Counted from the stretch's first letter, positions 50,078 to 59,687 are shown. The stretch is DNA of 64,000 bases from Chryseobacterium sp. Leaf201 (GCF_001421435.1 NZ_LMKA01000079.1:59670-123669); one strand, 5' to 3'. Numbers and translations: made by a program. Notes: generated by a model not told the origin, from the sequence alone.

Positions 50078-51862
50078 CTAAAATTTATTTTTAAAATCAT
50101 TAAAAGGTACTTCAAAGAAACATCTTTTTCCGTTCGGTAAAAATTCCGGGAAGCCGAGTGCCGTAAAATCCTTAATCAGCTGTTCTGCGTCTTTTTTGTA
50201 GATAAAATCAAACCTGGATTTCGACTGCATTTTATTCCACTGGTTCTGGTAGAAATGCAGGAATTCTTCTTCCGTTTTATATTCCAGGATTTCAAAAAGA
50301 TCTTCAAGGAACTTCATGACCTGGGTTTCTTTCAGTCCCTCCGGTACCGCATCAATCCTCATGACATTTTCATGCGCAATGCTGGTTTCAAACCCTAATT
50401 CGGGAAGGTACTTTTTGATGGATTTATATTTACTCTTCTCAATCTCATTCATATGGTATTCCAAAGAGAATAATAAGGAATGGCTGTTGGTCGTCCCCTT
50501 TCTCAATGGTTTTGAATGTTCGGAAACCACCAGCCTGTGCATTCTTCCCAGGTCCAGCATCAGGGTTCTGTCGCCTTTATTGAAAAGCCAGTAACCATTG
50601 GGCAGCCTCATCAGGTCTTCATCAAAATCCTCATCTTCAAAAAGGTTGATTTTGGAAGGTTCTGCAGCAATATTCTGATGGTACATATCTGCCAGATTCT
50701 GAATTTCCGACTGCCTCATCCCTCTTTCTTCCAGAAACGGATTATAGTCTTTGTCTACAATAATTTCAGGCATCTTTACAAAACCGCCGCCACCGTTGCT
50801 TTTGCTTGGAAAAGTCTTCTGCAGGATTTCCTCCAGCTGAGGGTCTTTTTCAAAATCAAGACTCGGTGCTACGTTGTAAATCCCCAGGGACCTTTTGATG
50901 GTTGAGCGCAGCAGCGCAAAAATCAGGTGCTCGTCTTCAAACTTGACTTCTGTTTTCTGCGGATGGATATTTACGTCAATCTTTTCAGGATCAAGTTCCA
51001 GGAAAAGGAAAAATGTCGGAATATATCCCGGTAACAGCAGCCCTTCAAAAGCATCCTGTACGGCCTTGTTAAAATAAGAACTTTTAAAATACCTGCCATT
51101 GACAAAAAGGAACTGTTCGCCCCTGGTTTTTTTGGCACCTTCCGGTTTGGCAACAAATCCGTGGAGTTTACACCACAAAATATCTTCTTTAATGGGAATC
51201 AGCTGCGGCTGCAGTTTTCTTCCGAAAATATCGACAATCCGCTGCATCTGGCTGCCCTTTCTTAACCTGAATACGGCTTCGTCATCATGGAACAGGGAGA
51301 ATTCCAGGTTTTCGTGAGCTAATGCCACACGCTGAAATTCGTCAATAACATGCCTGAATTCAATATTGTTATTTTTAAGGAATTTTCTTCTGGCCGGGAC
51401 GTTATAAAATAAGTTCTTAACTAAAAAATTAGACCCGTCAGCCGTCTGAACCGGATCCTGAAACTGGAAAACACCGCCTTCTATGTAAATATTGGTTCCG
51501 ATGGCAGCCTCTTTCCGCTTTGTTCTTAATTCCACCTGCGAAACAGCAGCAATAGAAGCCAGAGCCTCACCACGGAATCCTTTGGTAGAAATTTTAAAGA
51601 TATCCTCCGTCCCTCTTATTTTGGAAGTGGCGTGCCTTTCAAATGCCATCCTGGCATCCGTTTCAGACATGCCCGTGCCGTCATCCACCACCTGAATCAG
51701 GTTTTTCCCCGCATCTCTTATGATCAGCTCAATTTTTGTAGAGTCTGCATCAATTGCATTTTCCAAAAGTTCTTTTACAATGGATGCCGGCCTCTGCACC
51801 ACTTCCCCTGCTGCAATCTGGTTGGCTACATGATCCGGTAAAAGTTGAATAATATCTGACAT
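50078..51862 (-). CDS. mutL: DNA mismatch repair protein MutL, endonuclease motif missing
   Basis: This 594 aa protein has an intact N-terminal GHKL ATPase: LPDHVANQIAAGEVVQRPASIVKELLENAIDA, VDDGTGM, HATSKI and TKGFRGEALASIAAV, then the DVNIHPQKTEVKF linker. In the C-terminal domain the segment aligned with the canonical endonuclease motif DQHA-x2-E-x4-E reads DLGRMHRLVVSE (437-448), so the motif His and first Glu are gone. The distal HGRP-type motif reads PNGKR (576-580). It should bind and signal mismatches, but it should not itself nick DNA. Confidence 0.92.
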   Translation of the reverse strand: MSDIIQLLPDHVANQIAAGEVVQRPASIVKELLENAIDADSTKIELIIRDAGKNLIQVVDDGTGMSETDARMAFERHATSKIRGTEDIFKISTKGFRGEALASIAAVSQVELRTKRKEAAIGTNIYIEGGVFQFQDPVQTADGSNFLVKNLFYNVPARRKFLKNNNIEFRHVIDEFQRVALAHENLEFSLFHDDEAVFRLRKGSQMQRIVDIFGRKLQPQLIPIKEDILWCKLHGFVAKPEGAKKTRGEQFLFVNGRYFKSSYFNKAVQDAFEGLLLPGYIPTFFLFLELDPEKIDVNIHPQKTEVKFEDEHLIFALLRSTIKRSLGIYNVAPSLDFEKDPQLEEILQKTFPSKSNGGGGFVKMPEIIVDKDYNPFLEERGMRQSEIQNLADMYHQNIAAEPSKINLFEDEDFDEDLMRLPNGYWLFNKGDRTLMLDLGRMHRLVVSEHSKPLRKGTTNSHSLLFSLEYHMNEIEKSKYKSIKKYLPELGFETSIAHENVMRIDAVPEGLKETQVMKFLEDLFEILEYKTEEEFLHFYQNQWNKMQSKSRFDFIYKKDAEQLIKDFTALGFPEFLPNGKRCFFEVPFNDFKNKF

Positions 51863-52148
51863 AAAAATCGTAAATCAACTTACAAAAATAGGCATTCAGA
51901 ATAAGAATTAAAATAATAACCCCCTTAATTAAAATTTAATTATCAACATATCAACAACCTAGCCGTAAAACAGCTTATACAGAGCATTATTGTAAACCCG
52001 TACTTCTAAAAAACACAATCCCCTGATTGCATTACACAATTAGAGGATTGATTCACAGCTAGTTTACACAAATTAATACTGATATTTTATCTTTTTTATT
52101 TATTTTATCTTTCAGAAGCAGAAGCATATAAAACTCAGATACTCACAT

Positions 52149-53000
52149 TTAATCTTCAAATATAAGGGTCCGCTTTTTCTCCCGCCTCTCCTTAACCTGA
52201 GGCTTAACCTCCGGAATGCCGTGGATTTTGTCATACAGATACGCTATTGCATTCGGCTTGTTATAAATCTTGCTGTATCTGTACCGGGTTTTGAAATGCC
52301 TGATGTGAATCTTATAAGCATCATACCCAATAACCACTAACAGACACAGACTGATGATATAGAAAACCCTGAATTCCAGATAAAAATATGTCAACCCCGA
52401 AAACACAGCTCCTATCACATACGCCAGCATAATACTCAGCAACAGCTTAGCTCTTGCCACCAGCTCACCGTTTTTCCTGAACTTCTTCTGGGTAAACATA
52501 GAGAACAGGATACCCAAATCAGTAGTGGTACCGGTAAGGTGGGTTGTTTTTACTGAAAAGTTGGAGATGCTTGCCGTTAAGCCGTTCTGAAGGCCTGTTG
52601 CAAACAACATTAAAGCAACCAGATATTCTGTTTCTTCCAGCGTTTTCCGGTAATAAAACTGACCGTAAATCCCTACAAGCAAAAGACACATAATTTCCAG
52701 AACCAAAGGCATCGAATGCGCAAAATATTTACTTTTTTTATTGAACGTAATCACGATAAAATTAGACACGAACCCTCCGAAGAAAAACAGGAAGATCCAT
52801 AACCCCACCACAGCGACCTGCGACCAGTTTCCTTTGCTGATCTCTGCTGCAAAAATGGCATAATGGCCCGTTACGTTAGATGTGAAGGAGAGAAAGATCA
52901 ACAGGGAAGCAATATTTATAGTGCCTGCTGTAAAAGCGGTCAGCGTCCCCAGTCTGATGTTGTCTCCCAACGTCCTGCTGTTACTATAATTCCTTAGCAT
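52149..53000 (-). CDS. DUF1275 (YoaK) family membrane protein
   Basis: This 283 aa polytopic protein has six or seven hydrophobic helices. The features typical of the YoaK/DUF1275 family are LTAFTAGTINIASLL, FTSNVTGHYAIFA, ATGLQNGLTASISNFSVKTTHLTGTTTDLGILFSM (the family core, with TTHLTGT) and a short charged C-terminus (KERREKKRTLIFED). The function of the family is unknown. It is 25 bases downstream of the stress-like gene on the same strand. Confidence 0.9.
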   Translation of the reverse strand: MLRNYSNSRTLGDNIRLGTLTAFTAGTINIASLLIFLSFTSNVTGHYAIFAAEISKGNWSQVAVVGLWIFLFFFGGFVSNFIVITFNKKSKYFAHSMPLVLEIMCLLLVGIYGQFYYRKTLEETEYLVALMLFATGLQNGLTASISNFSVKTTHLTGTTTDLGILFSMFTQKKFRKNGELVARAKLLLSIMLAYVIGAVFSGLTYFYLEFRVFYIISLCLLVVIGYDAYKIHIRHFKTRYRYSKIYNKPNAIAYLYDKIHGIPEVKPQVKERREKKRTLIFED

Positions 53001-53025
53001 TTTTCAATTTTTTATACGTTCTACA

Positions 53026-53520
53026 TTAGGCTTCTGCAAAAATCTCTGCCAGCCTTCCTTTTTCCGGAAGACTTTTCTGAGGCGCTACAGCAATTTCATA
53101 AGACTCAAGGTCTTTGCATTTCTTAATATAAGGAATCAGGTCAAATTTTCCTTTTCCTTTACTTTTAACAGAGGGAGAATAATAGGCCTCACTGATATCT
53201 TCCGCTTTCACATAGTTGTTGAAAGTCCGCTGAAAGCTTCCCGTGAAAACATCACAGACGATTTTATTGATCAGCTGAGGATATTTATTTTTAATAATCC
53301 CATAGGCATCACCAAACTCCTTTGGCATAAGCTTATTAAAAATTGTACTTTTTGTATTAAACAGAAGATCCCTGATAGAATCTCCGGTATCGTATCCTGA
53401 AACCAAAAGAATATTGTATTGATTTTCATCTTCCGAGGCATGCTTCTCTTTCATTACTTTCTTTAAAATATTCAAAGACTCAAGAGAATAATCTGTGGCT
53501 ATTAAAATCGTTTTAGTCAT
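53026..53520 (-). CDS. Small protein, possibly universal-stress-like
   Basis: This 164 aa soluble protein opens with TKTILIATDYSLESLNILKKVM, which resembles the start of UspA-type domains (a conserved Asp after two strands), but the ATP-binding GxxGxxxxGxxGS motif at the end is absent. It contains NILLVSGYDTGDSIRDLLF and ends with EKGRLAEIFAEA. Function is not assigned. It precedes the DUF1275 gene and is probably in one operon with it. Confidence 0.72.
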   Translation of the reverse strand: MTKTILIATDYSLESLNILKKVMKEKHASEDENQYNILLVSGYDTGDSIRDLLFNTKSTIFNKLMPKEFGDAYGIIKNKYPQLINKIVCDVFTGSFQRTFNNYVKAEDISEAYYSPSVKSKGKGKFDLIPYIKKCKDLESYEIAVAPQKSLPEKGRLAEIFAEA

Positions 53521-53755
53521 ATTATTGAGATTTAGGTTCTACATTATCTTTTTCGATGATACAAAATTAGAACGGTAAGATTAGAACCCCTTTGGAACGG
53601 AATTAAAATATGATTAAAGAGATTAAAATGAGATTAGAATTCATTAAAATAGGACCCTTCTAAAAAGATTCCGATGAGGATAAGTGAAAAAATCAGAAAA
53701 ATAATGTAACAAAAGGATGAGACTGCTAACTAATTATTCAAACATCAGAAAAACA

Positions 53756-54688
53756 ATGAAAAACCTATTTTCAATATTCTTTATCACTCTTTTTGCTTTT
53801 GCAGGTGCGCAGGACAAAGATTCCAAAGAAACAGCCAACCGTTTTTTCTATGAGCTGACCTTTAAGCCTAAGAAAGATTCTGCCAAACTCGAAAAAGTAA
53901 TGGCCGTACTTGACATTGTTAAAGACAGATCCGTATACCGGGATTATACAGCGGTCGGACAGGATTCAATTATCAAGGTACAGGTTGAGGCCATGCAGAA
54001 AGCAGGTACCTTTAAAGATCTTTCGAAATCTATTAAAATGCCCAAGTTTTCAGAAAAAATTGTAAAGCATTATCCGGATATGAAATTACAGTACATCGAG
54101 AGAATAGCAAGCGGATTCACCCCGATGAATATCGGATACAACGAAACTGTTAAATTCGACTGGAAGATTTCCAATGAAAAAGAAAAAGTAGGAACCTACA
54201 ATGCGCAGAAAGCTACTGCTGAGTTCGGAGGGAGAAAATGGACGGCATGGTTCAGTACAGATCTTCCTTTTCAGGATGGGCCTTATAAATTCTCAGGACT
54301 TCCGGGACTTATCGTAAAAATTGAAGATGAAGGTAAAAATTATTCATGGGTTCTTCAGGGAAACAGGAAAATACCAAACTGGGATGAACTGACGTATGCC
54401 GAAAAAATTTCTAATGTAGGCTTAAAGGTAACTGAAATGCCAAGAGAGAAATTTGAGAAAACATTCAATGATTTCAAAAAAGACCCTTTTGCAACCATAA
54501 GACCGATGATGAACAGCGAAATGATGTCAAAGACAATCCCGGGAATGGATGGAACGATCGGCGACATGATGAAAAAACAGGAAAAAATGTACAAAGATTT
54601 CTTTAACTTAAATGATAACCCGATTGAACCGCCTTACGAAAAACTGAAAGTAGGGACAGTGGAAAAGGTAGGAAAAGTGAAAGAATAA
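53756..54688 (+). CDS. GLPGLI family secreted protein
   Basis: This 310 aa protein has a signal peptide (LFSIFFITLFAFAGAQ) when started at ATG 53756; the upstream in-frame ATG at 53717 would put 13 residues in front of it. The family name motif appears as FSGLPGLIVKIEDEGKNYSW at about 195-215, with AWFSTDLPFQDGPYKF just before it. The N-terminal half has FFYELTFKPKKDS. GLPGLI proteins are abundant in Bacteroidetes and of unknown function, presumably in the periplasm or exported. It is followed by a terminator. Confidence 0.93.
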   Translation: MKNLFSIFFITLFAFAGAQDKDSKETANRFFYELTFKPKKDSAKLEKVMAVLDIVKDRSVYRDYTAVGQDSIIKVQVEAMQKAGTFKDLSKSIKMPKFSEKIVKHYPDMKLQYIERIASGFTPMNIGYNETVKFDWKISNEKEKVGTYNAQKATAEFGGRKWTAWFSTDLPFQDGPYKFSGLPGLIVKIEDEGKNYSWVLQGNRKIPNWDELTYAEKISNVGLKVTEMPREKFEKTFNDFKKDPFATIRPMMNSEMMSKTIPGMDGTIGDMMKKQEKMYKDFFNLNDNPIEPPYEKLKVGTVEKVGKVKE

Positions 54689-54720
54689 AGCAGGCACATT
54701 CATATTTAACTATATTTTAA

Positions 54721-54752
54721 TCAACCCAAATGAAACGTTTCATTTGGGTTGA
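54721..54752. terminator. Perfect 32-base palindromic terminator
   Basis: TCAACCCAAATGAAAC (54721-54736) is followed directly by its exact complement (54737-54752) and a T-rich stretch. Confidence 0.85.
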
Positions 54753-54796
54753 TTTCTTTCATGCATTCTTGTTATTTAGATTAAATTTAAATAGCG

Positions 54797-54804
54797 TATA
54801 TTTG
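54797..54804 (+). promoter_or_regulatory. -7 box of the feo operon
   Basis: TATATTTG matches TAnnTTTG and lies 13 bases before the TTG start of feoA. A TTG at 54769-54771 is 25 bases upstream, slightly longer than usual spacing. No Fur-box palindrome is obvious. Confidence 0.6.
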
Positions 54805-54817
54805 CAGACACAAAATT

Positions 54818-55078
54818 TTGGCTTTGAAAGAGAACGGTTTACATAAGTTGAGCGGATTTCCCAAAAACAGAATGGGAAAAATTCTGGGGTATGATAATGA
54901 CAGCCTTGCCATGCCGAATAAGATTATTGAAATGGGGCTTCTTCCGGAAACGTCATTCAGGATTTTATATCAGGCACCTTTCAGCGGACCGATGTATGTA
55001 GAGTTCGGAAATGAAAAAAGCCGCATTGCTCTCCGCGAAGAAGAGGGCGATTTTATCATTGTTGAAGAATTGAATTAA
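54818..55078 (+). CDS. feoA: Ferrous iron transport protein FeoA
   Basis: This 86 aa SH3-like protein has the FeoA pattern (LHKLSGFPKNRMGKILGYDND, KIIEMGLLPETSFRIL, PMYVEFGNEKSRIALREEE). The start is a TTG at 54818, or possibly the TTG two codons later; no ATG is available before the conserved core. It regulates or couples with FeoB. The stop codon overlaps the feoB start (TAATG), giving translational coupling. Confidence 0.92.
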   Translation: MALKENGLHKLSGFPKNRMGKILGYDNDSLAMPNKIIEMGLLPETSFRILYQAPFSGPMYVEFGNEKSRIALREEEGDFIIVEELN

Positions 55079-57111
55079 TGCAAGAAATTCAGAGAAAACA
55101 GGTTCTTTTAGTCGGGAATCCCAATGTAGGAAAGTCAACGGTATTCAACGCACTTTGCAATAAGAAGCAGAAAACCGGAAACTACGCCGGGGTTACCGTG
55201 GCCAGCCATTCAGGCTATTATACCTACAAAAATGAAGAGGTTGAGGTTGTGGATTTACCGGGATCATACAGTATATATCCGAGTTCTGAAGATGAAGCGA
55301 TCTTTTCTAAATTTGTTATCGACCACCAGCAGGATTATGCAGGGGTTATCTATATTCTTGAGGCCCTGAGCTTAAAAAGAGGGCTTTTGTTATTCCAGCA
55401 GATCCAGGATCTGGGAGTTCCGATGATTCTGGTGGTTAATCAGGTTGATCAGGCGGAGAAAAGAGGCATTACCATTGATGTTGAGAAGTTTTCGGAAGCT
55501 TTAGGAATAAAAATTATCCGCACCAATGCCAAAGAGCAGATTGGCATTAATGATATCAAAGAAGCTGTTTTGCACAATACTTTTGTGAAGGCCGAAAAAC
55601 AGACTTTCGAAACGCCAAACGAACATAAAGATTTTATTCATAAAGTGGCTGCCCATAAAGGTATTGACAATGAATATAAAGCCTGGCTGAGTTTATCTTT
55701 GGGAACAGATCTGGGGAAAATCAGCTCTGTTGTGGAACAGCTTAACGAGCCGGATTCAAAAAGCCTGGTCCCGAAAAGGCTGCAGGTTCAGGAAACGGTA
55801 AGAAGGTATCAGCATGCAGACACCATTTTATCAGACGTTATTTCTAAAAAGCCTCAGTTCAAAGAGCTGCTGACAGAAAAATTAGACCGGGTTTTAGTCC
55901 ATAAATTCTGGGGATACGTGGTTTTCATGATGATTTTATTAGTCATTTTCCAGAGTGTTTTCTTTCTGGCAGAATACCCGATGAACTGGATCGATTCCCT
56001 TTTTGCATGGCTGTCAGCTTTTACAGGCGAGCACCTGCCGGAAGGTCCCATTAATTCACTGATATCCAAAGGAATTGTTCCGGGAATAGGAGGAATTGTG
56101 ATTTTCGCTCCGCAGATCGGGATTTTATTATATTTCCTGTATCTATTAGAAGATTCCGGATATATGGCGAGAGTGGTCTTCTTAATGGACCGGATTCTCC
56201 GCCCTTTCGGATTAAACGGAAAAAGTATTGTGCCGCTGGTTTCAGGAACAGCATGTGCTATCCCGGCTGTGATTTCCACCCGGAATATTGAAAATTTGAA
56301 AGAACGGTTACTGACTATTTTGGTAACGCCTTTCATGACGTGTTCCGCAAGGCTTCCGGTATACAGTATTATCATCGGACTCATTATTTCAGACGACACG
56401 GTGTTAGGAATAAAGTACAAGGCTTTGGTACTGATGGGGATGTATCTGCTGGGCTTTATTGTAGCATTGCTTTCTGCGGCTGTCCTTAATAAATTCATCA
56501 AAAATAAAGGCAAGACCTATCTGGTGATGGATCTGCCTACCTATAAAAAGCCGCTTTTTGCCTATGATTTAAAAATGGTATTGGGAAAAGTCTGGGACTT
56601 TATTACCGGAGCTGGAAAAATAATTTTCATTGTCAGCATCATTATCTGGTTCTTAAGTTATTTCGGCCCTAAACAGAGTTCAGACCAATGGGTAGCCACC
56701 AATGTTGAGCTTGACCATTCTTATCTGGCCAAGATGGGCAGAGGAATAGAACCGGTAATTTCTCCCCTCGGTTACGACTGGAAAATGGGAGTGGGAATAC
56801 TGACCAGTTTTGTAGCGAGAGAAGTTTTCGTAGGGACCATGTCTACCTTATACAGCCTGGAAGATGATGCCCCGGAAATAAAGGTAATTGATAAAATGAG
56901 ACGCGATGTAAAACCGAACGGCGAGAAAGTCTTCAGTTTTGCAACAGGTGTTTCCGTACTCTTGTTTTACGCATTTGCAATGCAGTGTATTTCTACACTT
57001 GCAGTAGTCTACAGAGAAACCAAAAGCTGGAAATGGACCGCTTTTCAGGTAGCGATGATGACAGGTTTGGCCTACTTTGTGTCGATGTTAGCATACCAGA
57101 TATTAAAATAA
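55078..57111 (+). CDS. feoB: Ferrous iron transporter FeoB
   Basis: This 677 aa inner-membrane transporter has an N-terminal G domain with G1 GNPNVGKST, G3 DLPGSYS, G4 NQVD and the switch regions (NYAGVTVASHSGYY), a GDI-like helical part, and a C-terminal membrane region with two gate repeats (for example TACAIPAVISTRNIENLKERLLTILVTPFMTCSARLPVY). It imports Fe2+. The CxxR-like TCSARLPVY and GTACAIPAV motifs with Cys are conserved pore elements. It overlaps both neighbours by one base. Confidence 0.97.
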   Translation: MQEIQRKQVLLVGNPNVGKSTVFNALCNKKQKTGNYAGVTVASHSGYYTYKNEEVEVVDLPGSYSIYPSSEDEAIFSKFVIDHQQDYAGVIYILEALSLKRGLLLFQQIQDLGVPMILVVNQVDQAEKRGITIDVEKFSEALGIKIIRTNAKEQIGINDIKEAVLHNTFVKAEKQTFETPNEHKDFIHKVAAHKGIDNEYKAWLSLSLGTDLGKISSVVEQLNEPDSKSLVPKRLQVQETVRRYQHADTILSDVISKKPQFKELLTEKLDRVLVHKFWGYVVFMMILLVIFQSVFFLAEYPMNWIDSLFAWLSAFTGEHLPEGPINSLISKGIVPGIGGIVIFAPQIGILLYFLYLLEDSGYMARVVFLMDRILRPFGLNGKSIVPLVSGTACAIPAVISTRNIENLKERLLTILVTPFMTCSARLPVYSIIIGLIISDDTVLGIKYKALVLMGMYLLGFIVALLSAAVLNKFIKNKGKTYLVMDLPTYKKPLFAYDLKMVLGKVWDFITGAGKIIFIVSIIIWFLSYFGPKQSSDQWVATNVELDHSYLAKMGRGIEPVISPLGYDWKMGVGILTSFVAREVFVGTMSTLYSLEDDAPEIKVIDKMRRDVKPNGEKVFSFATGVSVLLFYAFAMQCISTLAVVYRETKSWKWTAFQVAMMTGLAYFVSMLAYQILK

Positions 57112-57263
57112 TGGATTCTTCACTGATCTTACAATACATACTCGTTCTTCTTATTGTTGCATTTGCCTGTTATGCGCTGTTTAAAGTACTCAGGAAAAAT
57201 TTTGCACCGAAGAAATTCAGCTCCAAAAGAACAAACTGCGACAAAGACTGCGGATGTTCATAG
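57111..57263 (+). CDS. FeoB-associated Cys-rich membrane peptide
   Basis: This 50 aa peptide starts at the ATG overlapping the feoB stop (TAATG). It has one transmembrane helix (LILQYILVLLIVAFACYALF, about 5-24) and a short basic tail ending in three cysteines (C43, C47, C49 in TNCDKDCGCS). The size, topology and Cys-rich end match the FeoB_associated family found behind feoB in Firmicutes and Bacteroidetes. It may handle iron after entry. Confidence 0.85.
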   Translation: MDSSLILQYILVLLIVAFACYALFKVLRKNFAPKKFSSKRTNCDKDCGCS

Positions 57264-57315
57264 AAAAATAACATTCCTGTGGAAAACTAAACATTTCTGA
57301 GATTCATTTTTTACT

Positions 57316-57323
57316 TATTTTTG
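57316..57323 (+). promoter_or_regulatory. -7 box of the dinD-like gene
   Basis: TATTTTTG fits TAnnTTTG and lies 20 bases before the ATG at 57344. No SOS-box palindrome is seen between it and the ATG. Confidence 0.5.
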
Positions 57324-57343
57324 TGGGATAAAACACAATCACA

Positions 57344-58180
57344 ATGAAAAAGGAATTAATAGAACTGCTTTTTCTGAAATTTGAAAATGCCTCACATCTA
57401 TACAATGATATTGAATGCTGGAGTGCAAGAGATCTACAGGAAATTTTGAATTATACAAAATGGGATAACTTTTTAAAGGTTATTGAAAAAGCTAAAAAGG
57501 CTTGTGAAAATGTAGGTGAAGATGTGCAAAACCATTTTGCCGACATCGGGAAAATGGTGTTACTGGGCAGCGGATCAGAAAGAGAAATCCCGGATATAGC
57601 TTTAACTCGTTATGGTTGTTATCTTATTGCTCAAAACGGGGATTCATCAAAATCAGAAATAGCTTTTGCACAGACTTATTTTGCGGTCCAGACAAGAAAG
57701 CAGGAAATTATTGAAAAAAGGCTGCTGGATGTTGCAAGGGTAACCGCAAGAGACAGGCTCTCTAAAACAGAGAAAAGACTTTCAGGGATTATCTATGAAA
57801 GAGGGGTTGACGAAAAAAGTTTTTCAGTAATCCGTTCGAAAGGCGACCAGGCTTTATTTGGCGGCTTTACGACAAATGACATGAAGAAGAGAATGGGTAT
57901 TCCCCAGACCAGGCCTCTTGCAGACTTTCTTCCTACTTTAACAATTAAAGCTAAAGATTTTGCAACCGAATTAACCGGCCATAATGTTGTTGAAAAAGAT
58001 TTGAATGGTGACATACAAATTACCAACGAACATATTGAAAATAATTTGGCAGTAAGAAAAATGCTTGGAGAACGAGGAATAAAACCTGAAAACCTTCCTG
58101 CATTGGAAGATGTTAAAAAAGTCCAGCGCCAACTGGAAAATGATGAAAAGAAAATTTTAAAACAAACTAAGAAAAAATAG
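57344..58180 (+). CDS. dinD: DNA-damage-inducible protein D-like (BRO-N domain)
   Basis: This 278 aa protein resembles DinD. It has an N-terminal BRO/KilA-like domain (FENASHLYNDIECWSARDLQEILNYTKWDNFLKVIEKAKKACENVG), DIALTRYGCYLIAQNGDSSKSEIAFAQTYFAVQTRKQE, then FSVIRSKGDQALFGGFTTNDMKKRMGIP with RPLADFLPT, and the C-terminal ATELTGHNV. E. coli DinD inhibits RecA filament activity and is induced by DNA damage. It is inserted between the feo operon and glmM, one base before the glmM ATG. BRO-N domains are often phage-borne, so horizontal transfer is plausible. Whether it is damage-inducible here is not visible. Confidence 0.88.
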   Translation: MKKELIELLFLKFENASHLYNDIECWSARDLQEILNYTKWDNFLKVIEKAKKACENVGEDVQNHFADIGKMVLLGSGSEREIPDIALTRYGCYLIAQNGDSSKSEIAFAQTYFAVQTRKQEIIEKRLLDVARVTARDRLSKTEKRLSGIIYERGVDEKSFSVIRSKGDQALFGGFTTNDMKKRMGIPQTRPLADFLPTLTIKAKDFATELTGHNVVEKDLNGDIQITNEHIENNLAVRKMLGERGIKPENLPALEDVKKVQRQLENDEKKILKQTKKK

Positions 58181-58181
58181 G

Positions 58182-59564
58182 ATGTCACTAATAAAAAGTA
58201 TTTCAGGAATCCGGGGAACCATCGGCGGTGCCGTAAATGATAACCTTACGCCGCTGGATGTGGTAAAATTTGCTTCGGCATTCGGGACCTGGCTTCAGAA
58301 CAATAAAAATAAAAAAGACCTTACCCTCGTTATAGGAAGGGACGCCAGAATCTCAGGACAGATGGTTTCTTCCCTGGTAACGGCAACCCTGCAGGGTCTT
58401 GGAATCAACGTTATCGACTTGGGTCTTTCCACAACCCCGACGGTTGAGATCATGGTGCCGGAATTGAATGCAGACGGCGGGATTATCCTTACCGCTTCAC
58501 ACAATCCAAAACAATGGAATGCCCTGAAGCTGTTAAACGATAAAGGAGAATTTATTACCGGAGAAAACGGGGCCGAAGTGCTTGCTCTGGCCGAAAGTGA
58601 AGACTTTAATTATGCTGAAGTTGATGATCTGGGGACTTACGAAACCAGGAATGATGCTTTTGACATCCATATTCAGCAGATCCTTGCACTGCCGATGGTA
58701 GATGCGGAAGCCATTAAAGCCAAAAAATTCAAAGTGGTTCTGGATGCCGTAAATTCTACGGGAGGCATTGCCATCCCGATGCTGCTGGATACACTAGGCT
58801 GTGAAACCGTAAAATTATACTGTGAACCTAACGGGCAGTTTCCGCATAACCCTGAGCCGTTAAAGGAACATTTGGGGGATATCTGTGAACTGGTAAAGAA
58901 AGAAAATGCAGACCTGGGCGTAGTGGTAGATCCGGATGTTGACAGGCTCGCACTGATTGATGAAAAAGGTGAAATGTTCGGGGAAGAATACACGTTGGTT
59001 GCCGTTGCAGATTATTTGCTGAAGAGTAAAAACGGTGTGGCGGTTTCTAACCTTTCCTCCAGCCGGGCTCTGAGAGACGTAGCTAAGACCCATCATTCTG
59101 AGTATTTTGCCAGTGCCGTGGGAGAAGTGAATGTGGTTACCTTAATGAAAGAGAAAAATGCAGTGATCGGCGGAGAAGGAAACGGCGGGATTATCTACCC
59201 TGACCTGCACTACGGAAGAGATTCACTGGTAGGAATTGCTTTGTTTTTAACACATCTGGCAAAGGAAAACAAAACGGTTTCTGAAATGAGAGCAGGCTAC
59301 CCAAGTTATTTCATGGGTAAAAAGAAAATTGAACTGACTCCGGAGATTAATGTGGATGACCTTTTAACAAAAATGGAAAAAGCGTATCAAAATGAAGAGG
59401 TCTCTACGGTAGACGGCGTAAAAATAGATTTTGAAAACAATTGGGTCCATCTTAGAAAGTCTAATACAGAACCGATTATCAGAATTTATACAGAGGCTAA
59501 ATCTCAAGAGGAAGCCGACCGGTTAGGTGATGAAATGATAGCTAAAATCAATAGTCTGATTTAA
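58182..59564 (+). CDS. glmM: Phosphoglucosamine mutase GlmM
   Basis: This 460 aa alpha-D-phosphohexomutase interconverts glucosamine-6-P and glucosamine-1-P for UDP-GlcNAc synthesis. The catalytic phosphoserine loop is TASHNPKQWNALK (about residues 105-117). The metal loop is DPDVDRLAL, the sugar-specificity loop GEGNGG, and the phosphate-binding loop RKSNTEPIIRIYTEA. It follows the dinD-like gene by one base. GlmM supplies precursors for the dcw pathway. Confidence 0.94.
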   Translation: MSLIKSISGIRGTIGGAVNDNLTPLDVVKFASAFGTWLQNNKNKKDLTLVIGRDARISGQMVSSLVTATLQGLGINVIDLGLSTTPTVEIMVPELNADGGIILTASHNPKQWNALKLLNDKGEFITGENGAEVLALAESEDFNYAEVDDLGTYETRNDAFDIHIQQILALPMVDAEAIKAKKFKVVLDAVNSTGGIAIPMLLDTLGCETVKLYCEPNGQFPHNPEPLKEHLGDICELVKKENADLGVVVDPDVDRLALIDEKGEMFGEEYTLVAVADYLLKSKNGVAVSNLSSSRALRDVAKTHHSEYFASAVGEVNVVTLMKEKNAVIGGEGNGGIIYPDLHYGRDSLVGIALFLTHLAKENKTVSEMRAGYPSYFMGKKKIELTPEINVDDLLTKMEKAYQNEEVSTVDGVKIDFENNWVHLRKSNTEPIIRIYTEAKSQEEADRLGDEMIAKINSLI

Positions 59565-59687
59565 TAAATATTAACATCCTTTTCATCGTTTTAATCGTAT
59601 TTATTATTAAATTTAGTACTAAGATTTTCAGAACCGAGTATTTGTATATCTCATATCTCAAGTCTTAAATCTTAAAACTGTTTTATA

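Noticed and set aside
54721..54752. Perfect 32-base palindrome as a protein-binding operator
   Set aside because: Its location after a stop codon with a T-rich flank fits a terminator better.
55854..56513. 219 aa minus-strand ORF opposite feoB
   Set aside because: It is a shadow of the FeoB membrane domain and has no start context or motifs.
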